A program made the position numbers and the translations under genes. From assembly GCA_021163175.1 (NCBI GenBank), contig JAGGXG010000119.1:1-7702 (forward strand): a stretch of DNA of 7,702 nt, in the 5' to 3' direction. This document shows positions 1 through 6,105 of the stretch, piece by piece. The number at the start of each line of letters is the position of its first letter. Positions within the stretch are counted from its first letter, which is position 1. This stretch comes from Thermoplasmata archaeon (GTDB lineage Archaea; Thermoplasmatota; E2; UBA202; JdFR-43). The notes below the pieces were generated by a model. The model was not told the origin of the DNA. It saw nothing but the letters and a program-made list of their open reading frames with translations, and ran no database searches.

Positions 1-257
1 AAGAAGATAAGGCAAGGATAATCGTCGCTCCACTAAGCAACGGCTTCATTTTTGGTCGGGGTAATCAGCAGATCAGCTGGCAGGTAATAAAAAAGGTTGG
101 GAAGGAAGGCATCATAGTCGTTGCCACCAAAGATAAGCTTGCTTCCATAGAAAATTTGAAAGTTGATACTGGAAACGAAAAAATTAATGAAGAGTTGAGG
201 GGTTATATGAGAGTCATAACGGGCTATAATGAATCAAAGATAATGAAGGTTATTTGA
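1..257 (+). CDS. ATP-NAD kinase-like protein, C-terminal end (5' truncated)
   Basis: An open frame enters from the left edge (first whole codon at 3) and ends at TGA 255-257, giving the last 84 residues. The segment FIFGRGNQQIS followed by VIKKVGKEGIIVVATKDKL, a VDTG stretch, and the tail ELRGYMRVITGY resembles the C-terminus of the archaeal ATP-NAD kinase-like family (COG3199, distantly related to NAD kinases that phosphorylate NAD to NADP). This is recognition from memory of the family. The nucleotide-binding N-terminal part lies outside the window, so neither catalytic residues nor substrate can be checked. The frame overlaps by 8 bp, tail-to-tail, with the aminotransferase gene on the other strand. 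No terminator-like T-run precedes the overlap, so transcripts probably extend antisense into the neighbour. Confidence 0.75.
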   Translation, partial: EDKARIIVAPLSNGFIFGRGNQQISWQVIKKVGKEGIIVVATKDKLASIENLKVDTGNEKINEELRGYMRVITGYNESKIMKVI

Positions 258-1452
258 TTCTTTTCTTAACAACTTCAGCAAGCCTTTTTATTCCTTCTTT
301 TATTTCATCATCCCCGGCATTCGTAAAATTGAGACGCATTGTGTTCAGGCCGCCGCCGTCTACAAAAAATGATTTGCCCGTGACATAAGCAACTTTTTTC
401 TCTATTGCCTCTGGAAACATTTCAACGGTATTTATGTATTCAGGCAATTCAACCCACAAAAACATGCCACCTCTAGGATGAGTCCATTTACAGCTAGGAG
501 GGAAATATTCCTCCAGGGATTGTAGCATTATGTCACGCTTCCTCTTATACATTTCTATTATTTTGGGAAGGTGATTTTTCATGTATCCATTTTTTATGTA
601 ATGGTAAGCTATCGTTTGAGATAGCGTGGAAGTACATAAATCCATGGATTGCTTCGCAAGAACCATTTTCTTAGCTATTTCTTCAGGAGCAACCACATAA
701 GCAAGGCGGATTCCAGGAGAAAGGATTTTCGAAAATGTTGCCATATATATTACATGGTCATTTTCATCAAAAGCTTTTATTGGAGGTATTGCCTCGCCTT
801 CAAATCTCAGCTTTCCGTATGGATCATCCTCGAGTATAAGCAAATCATTTTCTTCAGCTATTTCAATCATTCTCTTTCTTCTTTCCAATGAGAGCTCAAC
901 GCCTGCTGGATTCTGAAATGTTGGTATTGTGTAGATCAATTTCACATTCTCTCCTTTATTTTTCAACTCCTTTATCTTTTCCTCGAGCAAATCAACATTC
1001 ATTCCATTCTCATCCAAAGGAACACCAACAAGTTTTGCCCCATATGCAAGAAATGCATTTATTCCTCCAAGATATGTTGGCAAGCCCACCATGACAACAT
1101 CATTCTCGTTAAGGAAAATTCTTCCAACAATGTCCAAAGCCTGCTGTGAGCCAACTGTCGTTAAAATGTTTTCCATGCCCGCCTTTATCCCATCTTGTTT
1201 AACAACCTCGACCAGCAACTCAATGAATTCCTTCAAGCCAGCCGTCGACCCATACTGCAGAGCTTTTGAGCCCTCTTCATCCAGAATTTTATTAACTATC
1301 TCTCTTATCTCATCAACAGGAAAAGCATTTGGATTTGGCAAGCCGCCGCCGAACGAAATAACGCCAGGCTGCTGCGAGATTTCGAGCAATCTTCTTATCT
1401 CTGATGATCTCATCTTTCTGGCATTATTTGAATATAGCTTTTCATAATCCAT
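250..1452 (-). CDS. PLP-dependent aminotransferase, class I/II (aromatic/2-aminoadipate type)
   Basis: This complete 400-residue protein is a fold-type I aminotransferase, a cytosolic enzyme that moves amino groups between amino acids and 2-oxo acids using pyridoxal phosphate. The N-terminus has the SSEIRRLLE...VISFGGGLPNP pattern of the archaeal aromatic aminotransferase / LysN / Aro8 group. QYGSTAGL lies at about 66-73 and GSQQALD at 101-107. Asn181 (in FQNPAG), Asp209 and Tyr212 (in EDDPY), Lys242 (in FSKILSPGIR, the Schiff-base lysine) and Arg373 (in MRLNF, substrate carboxylate) are all present, so it should be active. Length is normal for the family. ATG at 1452 is preferred because the conserved N-terminal helix starts just after it and a TATA-like box lies 25 bp upstream. 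Substrate cannot be settled: aromatic amino acids, 2-aminoadipate or branched-chain amino acids are all possible. It is a single gene, divergent from the sulfotransferase pseudogene. Confidence 0.93.
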   Translation of the reverse strand: MDYEKLYSNNARKMRSSEIRRLLEISQQPGVISFGGGLPNPNAFPVDEIREIVNKILDEEGSKALQYGSTAGLKEFIELLVEVVKQDGIKAGMENILTTVGSQQALDIVGRIFLNENDVVMVGLPTYLGGINAFLAYGAKLVGVPLDENGMNVDLLEEKIKELKNKGENVKLIYTIPTFQNPAGVELSLERRKRMIEIAEENDLLILEDDPYGKLRFEGEAIPPIKAFDENDHVIYMATFSKILSPGIRLAYVVAPEEIAKKMVLAKQSMDLCTSTLSQTIAYHYIKNGYMKNHLPKIIEMYKRKRDIMLQSLEEYFPPSCKWTHPRGGMFLWVELPEYINTVEMFPEAIEKKVAYVTGKSFFVDGGGLNTMRLNFTNAGDDEIKEGIKRLAEVVKKRIK

Positions 1453-1472
1453 GTGGGTATATGTTAGGGTAG

Positions 1473-1480
1473 TTAATATT
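1473..1480 (-). promoter_or_regulatory. TATA-like box of the aminotransferase gene
   Basis: The minus-strand sequence AATATTAA is centred about 25 bp upstream of the ATG whose first base is 1452. No Shine-Dalgarno sequence precedes the start (ACATATACCCAC). The spacing fits a leaderless archaeal transcript starting at or next to the start codon. This is inferred from position and composition only. Confidence 0.4.
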
Positions 1481-1514
1481 CATTTTCTGATAAATGCTAA
1501 CAATTGTCAATCAG

Positions 1515-1520
1515 TTAATA
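1515..1520 (+). promoter_or_regulatory. TATA-like box upstream of the sulfotransferase pseudogene
   Basis: TTAATA is centred about 23.5 bp before the ATG at 1541, the same spacing as the other promoters in this window. This supports 1541 as the original start of the pseudogene and suggests the decayed copy may still be transcribed. The match is short and could arise by chance in A+T-rich DNA. Confidence 0.3.
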
Positions 1521-1540
1521 AGAGAGATGCATATACCACC

Positions 1541-2496
1541 ATGGCAAGCGAGGCTTTCATAATAGATAAGAGCCAGTGGCGGGAGGAAAGTTTTCAACAT
1601 GGCTTTTCTTGCTTGCAGAAAATGGCTTCAGAATATCTCTGAAGTATGTCTCTAAGCTATCTACATAACTTTGCTATCTGCAATTACAGCACCGTTCAGG
1701 CTCATAGAGGAGAAAAAGTATAAGGCGAAGATAATGGAGCAGGAACCCCAGCCGATATTCATAATAGGACATTTTAGAAGCGGCACCACATATCTGCATT
1801 ATTTAATGAGCCATGATGTAAATATGAGCTATGTATCAACTTTTGAAACAACAAGTTTGAGCCCCTATTCATTCTACCATGAGTGATACTTTCCAAAGAA
1901 AATGAGAGAATATTTTGACAAATATGTTTTATTCAAAGATAAAAAACTGGCGGAAAAATGGAAGCAAGTTTATTCATACTTGCTTAAAAAAGTTGTTTAT
2001 AAAGAAGGAAAGGAAAGAATCTTACTGAAGAACTATCCCAATACGGCAAGAATAAAAGAATTGATTGGGCTATATCCGGATGCGAAATTCATCCATATTT
2101 ACAGGAATCCATATGAGGTATTCTTTTCCACAAAAAAGTTATATGAGGGAATAATGCCTCTGTTTGCATTGCAGAATTATGACATGGAGGAAATAGAAGA
2201 AAACATATTTTATTTCTACAAAGCAATGTATGAGAAATTTTTCAGGGAGCAACATTTGATAAAAGAAGAAAATTATATTGAGATAAGATACGAAGATTTC
2301 ATCAAATCTCCTTTAAAAACCTCCAAGAAATATACCATGCTTTGGATATACAGGCTTTGAAGAATCAAAAAATCGATTCAAGGATTATATAGCCCGGCAG
2401 AAAAATTATAAGCCAAGGAATTATAAAATAAGCAAGAAAGACAGGGAAAGAATATACGAGCACTGGAAGATAACGATAGATAAATGGGGCTATTGA
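1541..2496 (+). pseudogene. Sulfotransferase family protein, multiply disrupted
   Basis: Pieces in three frames form one PAPS-dependent sulfotransferase-like protein (Sulfotransfer_1/_3 type). The start is MASEAFIIDKSQW (ATG 1541); it continues in the next frame as WLFLLAENGFRISLKYVSK, then as AIYITLLSAITAPFRLIEEK. The PAPS 5'-phosphosulfate loop GHFRSGTT is at 1767-1790. The 3'-phosphate motif region FIHIYRNPYEVFFSTKK begins near 2088. The C-terminal end switches frame twice (LQEIYHALDI, then GFEESKNRFKDY) and finishes ERIYEHWKITIDKWGY with TGA 2494-2496. Lesions are apparent one-base losses near 1589, 1655, 2320 and 2351, TGA at 1884-1886 where a Trp codon is expected (SFYHE-stop-YFPKKMREY), and an apparent loss of some 40-50 residues between YVSTFET and SLSPYSFYH, judged from remembered homologues. 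No functional protein is expected. Its end overlaps the epimerase gene by 7 bp. Confidence 0.85.
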
Positions 2497-3428
2497 CGAT
2501 ACCAAGCCACCATGTCTTGCACCGTCTTTTTTAAATCGTAAGATGGCTTGTATCCAAGCATTTTTTTCGCTTTTTCATAGCTGATTATTCTATTTGTACC
2601 CATTGATTTAACTCTAAACCGTGTTATCTTTGGCTCTCTGCCGAGCAATATGCCGAGCATTTCAGAAAAAATTGCAGCAACGTAAGCCATGTAATATGGA
2701 ACATGCTTTTTTGGCTCTTCAATGTTCATCGAGCCTGCTATTTCTTCCACCATATCTTTTATCCTGCATGAAAAACTTGCTACATTGAAGGCATTGCCTT
2801 CCTCATCTTTTTCCATAGCCAATCTGAGGCAATTCGCAACATCTTTCGGATGTGTTACCGTAATATAACTTTCGCCATTTCCAATGTAGGAAAAGGTGCC
2901 ATTTTCGATTGAAGAGAGCAAAATTTGCGCCGCCCTGCTTCCTGCTCCAAGGACGAGGGGCGGGCGTATGATGGAGGCTTTGATTCCGTGTTTTTTTCCA
3001 TATTTTTCAATAACTTTTTCTCCAAGCCATTTTGATTTTTGATATGCATTGAGAGGCTTTTTCGCACTTTCCTCTGTTATTGGCTCCATGCTGTTTGGAA
3101 ATCCATAGATGCCTGCCGAGCTCATATAAATCAACTTATCAATACCATTTTCAATGCATGCTTTAACAACATTTTCTGTGCCCTTTACATTTGTTTCGTA
3201 AAAATCCCTTTTCTTTCCCCAGTCCATGGCTAACGCAGCGTTATGGAAAACGACATCCATTCCTTTTGTAGCCTTCAATATGCTCTTTTCATTTCTTATA
3301 TCACCATTTATAGCATTCTTTCCTTTACAGCTCCTGCAAAATATTTTGACAGCATAGCCATGCTCTTCAAGCTCTTTTACAATATGCCTGCCTATAAAGC
3401 CATTGCCTCCCGTCACCAGAATTTTCAT
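2490..3428 (-). CDS. NAD-dependent epimerase/dehydratase (extended SDR family)
   Basis: This complete 312-residue protein is an extended short-chain dehydrogenase/reductase. It has the N-terminal dinucleotide-binding motif TGGNGFIG (Gly7, Gly10, Gly13), an acidic residue in NGDIRN (Asp43) near the adenine site, HNAA at 62-65, TNVKGTENV at 79-87, the catalytic serine region YMSSAGIYG (Ser103/Ser104) and the Tyr129-x-x-x-Lys133 pair in YQKSK. The RPPLVLGAG segment (155-163) and C-terminal GYKPSYDLKKTVQDMVAWY are also typical. The family oxidises or epimerises nucleotide sugars or oxidises 3-beta-hydroxy sterols and similar alcohols. The sequence does not say which; the resemblance is to the 3-beta-HSD/NAD(P)-sterol dehydrogenase-like branch. 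A segment around 246-262 (MAYVAAIFSEMLGILLG) is hydrophobic and may associate with membrane or substrate. The gene stands alone with a leaderless-type promoter and a tail-to-tail overlap with the sulfotransferase pseudogene. Confidence 0.92.
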   Translation of the reverse strand: MKILVTGGNGFIGRHIVKELEEHGYAVKIFCRSCKGKNAINGDIRNEKSILKATKGMDVVFHNAALAMDWGKKRDFYETNVKGTENVVKACIENGIDKLIYMSSAGIYGFPNSMEPITEESAKKPLNAYQKSKWLGEKVIEKYGKKHGIKASIIRPPLVLGAGSRAAQILLSSIENGTFSYIGNGESYITVTHPKDVANCLRLAMEKDEEGNAFNVASFSCRIKDMVEEIAGSMNIEEPKKHVPYYMAYVAAIFSEMLGILLGREPKITRFRVKSMGTNRIISYEKAKKMLGYKPSYDLKKTVQDMVAWYRQ

Positions 3429-3446
3429 AACAAAAAATATTCATCA

Positions 3447-3454
3447 ATTAAAAA
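3447..3454 (-). promoter_or_regulatory. TATA-like box of the epimerase gene
   Basis: The minus-strand sequence TTTTTAAT is centred about 22 bp upstream of the ATG (first base 3428). The start is preceded by AATATTTTTTGTT without any Shine-Dalgarno sequence, so a leaderless transcript is likely. This is inferred from position and composition. Confidence 0.4.
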
Positions 3455-3684
3455 CATTTATTACTAAAAAGATGTTGATGAAATAAATAAGATGGATTAC
3501 TCATCGATGGAATAGGAGAGTAGAGAAATATGATGTTGTTTTCATGGCATAGAGGGTCAATCGCATCTTCTTGAACTGAAGCGAGAATGCAAAGATTAAA
3601 AGATAGATTTTGCAGTATGAAATAAAGGATGCAATGTGCAAAAATGGAAAAAGTTGCATATTTGAAATAAAATAATTGCAAAAG

Positions 3685-3692
3685 ATTTTAAT
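3685..3692 (+). promoter_or_regulatory. TATA-like box of the tandem-HTH regulator gene
   Basis: ATTTTAAT is preceded by the purine-rich AAAAG (possible BRE) and is centred about 25 bp before the GTG start at 3714. No Shine-Dalgarno sequence is visible. The spacing supports GTG 3714 as the start of a leaderless message. Confidence 0.45.
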
Positions 3693-3713
3693 TCATATTT
3701 TACATTCATATAT

Positions 3714-4775
3714 GTGAGTCTTACTGAATATGAAAAAAAGGTACTTTATACGATTGTAAAATATCCAACAGCAAATGATAGAGAAATTGCTGAAAGAGCT
3801 GGAGTAAAGCAATCAACGGTGGCAGCGATAAGAAAAAGACTCAGGAAGGAAGGATATTATAAGCCAGTTGTAATACCAATGTTACAAAATTTTGGTGCGG
3901 AGTTGCTTGCATTCGTTCAAGCAAGCTTCAATCCAGTCATTCCACTTTCAAAAAGACTTGAAATAACTGAAAAGAAAATCGAGGCTTTTGAAGAGATTGT
4001 TTTTTCGATAGGCGAAGAAGACAAAGGTTTTTCAATAGCTTTTTCAAAAAACTATACCGATATAGCGAGAATAAATGATATAAGAACAAAAACCTTTGGA
4101 AAGCTCGGTTTGCTTGAAAAAGAATATCCAGATATAGCTGTATTTCCTTTCAAAATAAGCAAAATATACAGGTTTTTTGATTTTTCCCATGCGTTGAAAA
4201 AAACATTTGAAATAGAAGATGATGACAGCGAGGCAAGCAACTTTTTTAGCGTGGATGAAAAGGCTTTATCAAAGAATGAGAAAAATTTGTTATGCAGCAT
4301 AACAGAAAATCCCGAATTAAATTCAAAGCAGCTTTCATCGATGCTTGGATTAACCCGACATACTATTGGAAGGCTCAAAAGAAAGTTTTTGAATGAAGGT
4401 TATTTAAGAATAGTAAACATACCGGATTTCCATAAACTCGGTTTCTGCTTACTCGCCTTCTACCACATTTTTTTCGATCCTCACAACCCGCCAAATTTTG
4501 AAAAAGATGAAGCCATGGACATAATAACAGATGAAACAATTTTGATGGCCACTCGCGAATTCGAGAGCATTTTGGTTTCAGTGTATTCAAACTATGAAGC
4601 ATACAAATCTAGCAATACATACATTCTTCAAAAATTAAAGGAAAATGGATGGATAGCAAAAAATCCAGTGGTAAAAGTATACAGCCTGAACAAAACAGTT
4701 ATAATTAAAAACCTGAGCTTTTATCCAATAGCGAAGAAGCTACTATTCTGCCAGGCGGGGGTAGCCAAGCGGTAA
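3714..4775 (+). CDS. Transcription regulator with two tandem winged-helix modules
   Basis: This 353-residue protein starts at GTG. No other start codon lies between it and the in-frame TGA at 3663-3665, and the next Met is residue 56. Residues 3-50 (LTEYEKKVLYTIVKYPTAND to RLRKEGYY) form an Lrp/MarR-like winged helix. A second copy at 185-232 (LSKNEKNLLCSITENPELNS to KFLNEGYL) aligns without gaps, and the similarity continues to about 77 and 259 (LLAFVQASFNP against LLAFYHIFFDP). Each winged helix is followed by about 100 residues of alpha/beta sequence that may be a ligand-sensing or dimerisation domain. The protein is therefore an internal duplication (module 1 about 1-165, module 2 about 180-340) and probably a cytosolic DNA-binding regulator. 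Targets and ligand are unknown. The last seven codons, including the stop, lie inside the tRNA-Leu gene, so the AGVAKR tail is encoded by tRNA sequence. Family assignment beyond HTH is not secure. Confidence 0.85.
   Translation: MSLTEYEKKVLYTIVKYPTANDREIAERAGVKQSTVAAIRKRLRKEGYYKPVVIPMLQNFGAELLAFVQASFNPVIPLSKRLEITEKKIEAFEEIVFSIGEEDKGFSIAFSKNYTDIARINDIRTKTFGKLGLLEKEYPDIAVFPFKISKIYRFFDFSHALKKTFEIEDDDSEASNFFSVDEKALSKNEKNLLCSITENPELNSKQLSSMLGLTRHTIGRLKRKFLNEGYLRIVNIPDFHKLGFCLLAFYHIFFDPHNPPNFEKDEAMDIITDETILMATREFESILVSVYSNYEAYKSSNTYILQKLKENGWIAKNPVVKVYSLNKTVIIKNLSFYPIAKKLLFCQAGVAKR
4719..4726 (+). promoter_or_regulatory. Possible TATA box of tRNA-Leu inside the regulator gene
   Basis: TTTTATCC is centred about 33 bp upstream of the tRNA 5' end, a spacing that would place initiation a few bases before the mature end. 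It lies within the coding sequence of the upstream regulator. The alternative is that the tRNA is processed from the regulator transcript. Confidence 0.3.
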
Positions 4776-4836
4776 CGGCGCAGGGCTTAGGACCCTGTGG
4801 CGAAGGCCTTCGTGGGTTCGAATCCCACCCCCCGCA
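4755..4836 (+). tRNA. trnL: tRNA-Leu (anticodon UAG)
   Basis: The 82-nt class II tRNA folds fully by eye. The acceptor GCGGGGG (4755-4761) pairs with CCCCCGC (4829-4835), and the discriminator is A4836. The D stem pairs GCC 4764-4766 with GGC 4777-4779 around a GG-containing loop. The anticodon stem pairs CAGGG 4781-4785 with CCCTG 4793-4797, with loop CTTAGGA and anticodon TAG 4788-4790. The long variable arm at 4798-4811 holds GAA-GGCC-TTC. The T arm is GTGGG-TTCGAAT-CCCAC (4812-4828). The long variable arm, anticodon and A discriminator all agree with leucine (reads CUA and probably other CUN codons). There is no intron and no encoded CCA, so CCA must be added enzymatically. The 5' 21 nt overlap the regulator gene, and its 3' base abuts the tldE stop on the opposite strand. 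No T-run follows, so the transcript end is unclear. Confidence 0.97.
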
Positions 4837-6105
4837 TTAGGGCATCGTTATAACAACATCTTTAACCATTGCATATGGGGCAAATACAGGCGTTTCCACT
4901 TCCCACCAGAAGATTTGCTTTCTTTCTTTCGATAAAGCTTCTATATTATTGAGTATTCTCTGAATGTTATCGCTTACTCTAATTCTTTTAACAGCGTGCA
5001 TTCCATCTTTTTCAACCATAAATATCGCATCTCTTGCAACCGTGGAAAAATCTCCATTTCTGTAATTGTGGAATCGAGTGTACCATACATTGGTTATTAC
5101 AATGCCTTCGAAGTCATCGAGCATGTCATCGATACTTTTGCTTCCATTCTCAACGATTACATTCCATGGGTGCGGCGCCACTATGCCAGCATTTCCAGTG
5201 GTAATGGCGTTATGCTTAAAAGCTGTCGTGCTGTTGTGAAGATAATTTTTCAGCACACCTTTTTCTATTATGGCTGTTCTTTGCGTTGCATTTCCCTCAT
5301 CATCGAATCTACGAGAAGCCATGCCATCCTGCAACGTTCCATCATCATATATGCTAAGCAACTCGCTCGCAACTCTTTCATTCAATTTATCCGCCAGAAA
5401 AGAATATCCGGCCTCAACATGAAAAGCGGAAGCGAAGGAAGCAACGCTTGCCATTAAATTTGCGAATGCCATTGGATGGAATATAACATCATATTTTCCT
5501 TCTTTTATTTTTCTTGCATTCCCTGCTTTCTTTGCAAGCTCATATGCATTCTCGCTTATGCCTGCATCGATTCCATCAATGCTTCTCGAGCAGCTAACAT
5601 CATGGGCGGAAGAATTTCTGTAGAAAGCTCTTGCCGACAGATAAATCATGCTATTTTTATCTCTCTCCACCACTCCATTTGAATTTGCTATTTCCTCTTC
5701 ATTCAATGCTGAAAAAACAATGCCAGCTTTTGCATTTTTTGAAATTGCCTCTTCAGCTATCGCAGTCATGGCGGCACTTTCTATAACATTTTTATCAAAT
5801 TTTTTTCTGTTTACATGGCCTCTGATATCCTGTATTCCATAATATTCGGAAGGTGCCACAACGCTTAGCATCTTCATATTTCTTTCTATGCTTTCCTTTA
5901 TTTTTTTCTTTGTCGGGCTATCTATATTGAAAGAAATTTTTTTGTTTCCCTTTGCCATGAAAATTTCCATGGATTTAGTTCGCCATTCTTTTATAACTTC
6001 AATTTTTCCATTGTAAAACTTAACCTGCTTTTCTATGCTACTATGGCTGCTCACAATACCATCCATTCCATTTTTCATTATCAAATCCAGAGCATATTCA
6101 ATCAT
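4837..6105 (-). CDS. tldE: TldE/PmbA homologue, non-catalytic partner subunit of TldD
   Basis: This complete 422-residue protein is a member of the PmbA/TldD superfamily. It has no HExxxH zinc motif, as expected for the TldE (PmbA) partner. Typical segments are the N-terminal domain with VKFYNGKIEVIKEWRTKSM (28-46), YDVIFHPMAFANLM (205-218), GYSFLADKLNERVAS (233-247), DDEGNATQRTAIIEKGVLKN (268-287) and the C-terminal NGDFSTVARDAIFMVEKDG (350-368). In bacteria TldD and TldE form a heterodimer that degrades small or unfolded peptides, processes microcin B17 and removes the CcdA antitoxin; archaeal substrates are not established. The ATG at 6105-6103 overlaps the tldD TGA (ATGA), which implies translational coupling and a two-gene operon. 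The stop at 4839-4837 directly abuts the tRNA-Leu gene, so any read-through makes RNA antisense to the tRNA. Confidence 0.92.
   Translation of the reverse strand: MIEYALDLIMKNGMDGIVSSHSSIEKQVKFYNGKIEVIKEWRTKSMEIFMAKGNKKISFNIDSPTKKKIKESIERNMKMLSVVAPSEYYGIQDIRGHVNRKKFDKNVIESAAMTAIAEEAISKNAKAGIVFSALNEEEIANSNGVVERDKNSMIYLSARAFYRNSSAHDVSCSRSIDGIDAGISENAYELAKKAGNARKIKEGKYDVIFHPMAFANLMASVASFASAFHVEAGYSFLADKLNERVASELLSIYDDGTLQDGMASRRFDDEGNATQRTAIIEKGVLKNYLHNSTTAFKHNAITTGNAGIVAPHPWNVIVENGSKSIDDMLDDFEGIVITNVWYTRFHNYRNGDFSTVARDAIFMVEKDGMHAVKRIRVSDNIQRILNNIEALSKERKQIFWWEVETPVFAPYAMVKDVVITMP

Larger units (their letters stand above)
3429..3713. other. Divergent spacer, no gene recognised
   Basis: These 285 bp separate the divergent epimerase and regulator starts and form the longest non-coding stretch in the window. 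A promoter-like box lies at each end (3447-3454 minus, 3685-3692 plus). All six frames are short. A 77-codon minus-strand frame at 3448-3681 begins within A+T-rich sequence and has low-complexity Phe/Ile/Leu/Cys composition with no family resemblance, so I do not call it. In the middle, the plus strand briefly encodes NRRVEKYDVVFMA before a stop, followed by short fragments in other frames. This could be an old gene relic but is too short to support. Confidence 0.5.

Noticed and set aside
1884..1886. TGA in the sulfotransferase read as selenocysteine or tryptophan instead of stop.
   Set aside because: The same gene has several frame breaks and an apparent deletion, and TGA is the normal stop of other genes here (255-257 and tldD at 6104-6102). 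No SECIS-like element was seen. Decay is simpler.
3471..3580. Possible C/D-box small RNA in the spacer (TGATGA near 3477 and CTGA at 3576-3579).
   Set aside because: The boxes are about 100 bases apart, too far for a usual archaeal C/D RNA, and no C'/D' pair or terminal stem is visible.
3491..3670. Possible transposase or other gene relic (plus-strand fragments such as NRRVEKYDVVFMA).
   Set aside because: The fragment is too short, and following fragments in other frames do not join into a recognised family. There are no terminal repeats or target duplications.
3448..3681. A 77-codon open frame on the minus strand in the long spacer.
   Set aside because: Its composition is low complexity, it matches no family, it starts in A+T-rich sequence and would cover both the regulator's upstream region and the epimerase promoter. 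Chance open frames of this size are common in such DNA.
4755..4836. tRNA-Leu as an attachment site for an integrated element.
   Set aside because: No repeat of the tRNA 3' end, integrase gene or other mobile gene is present in the window; the neighbour is an ordinary tldE gene.
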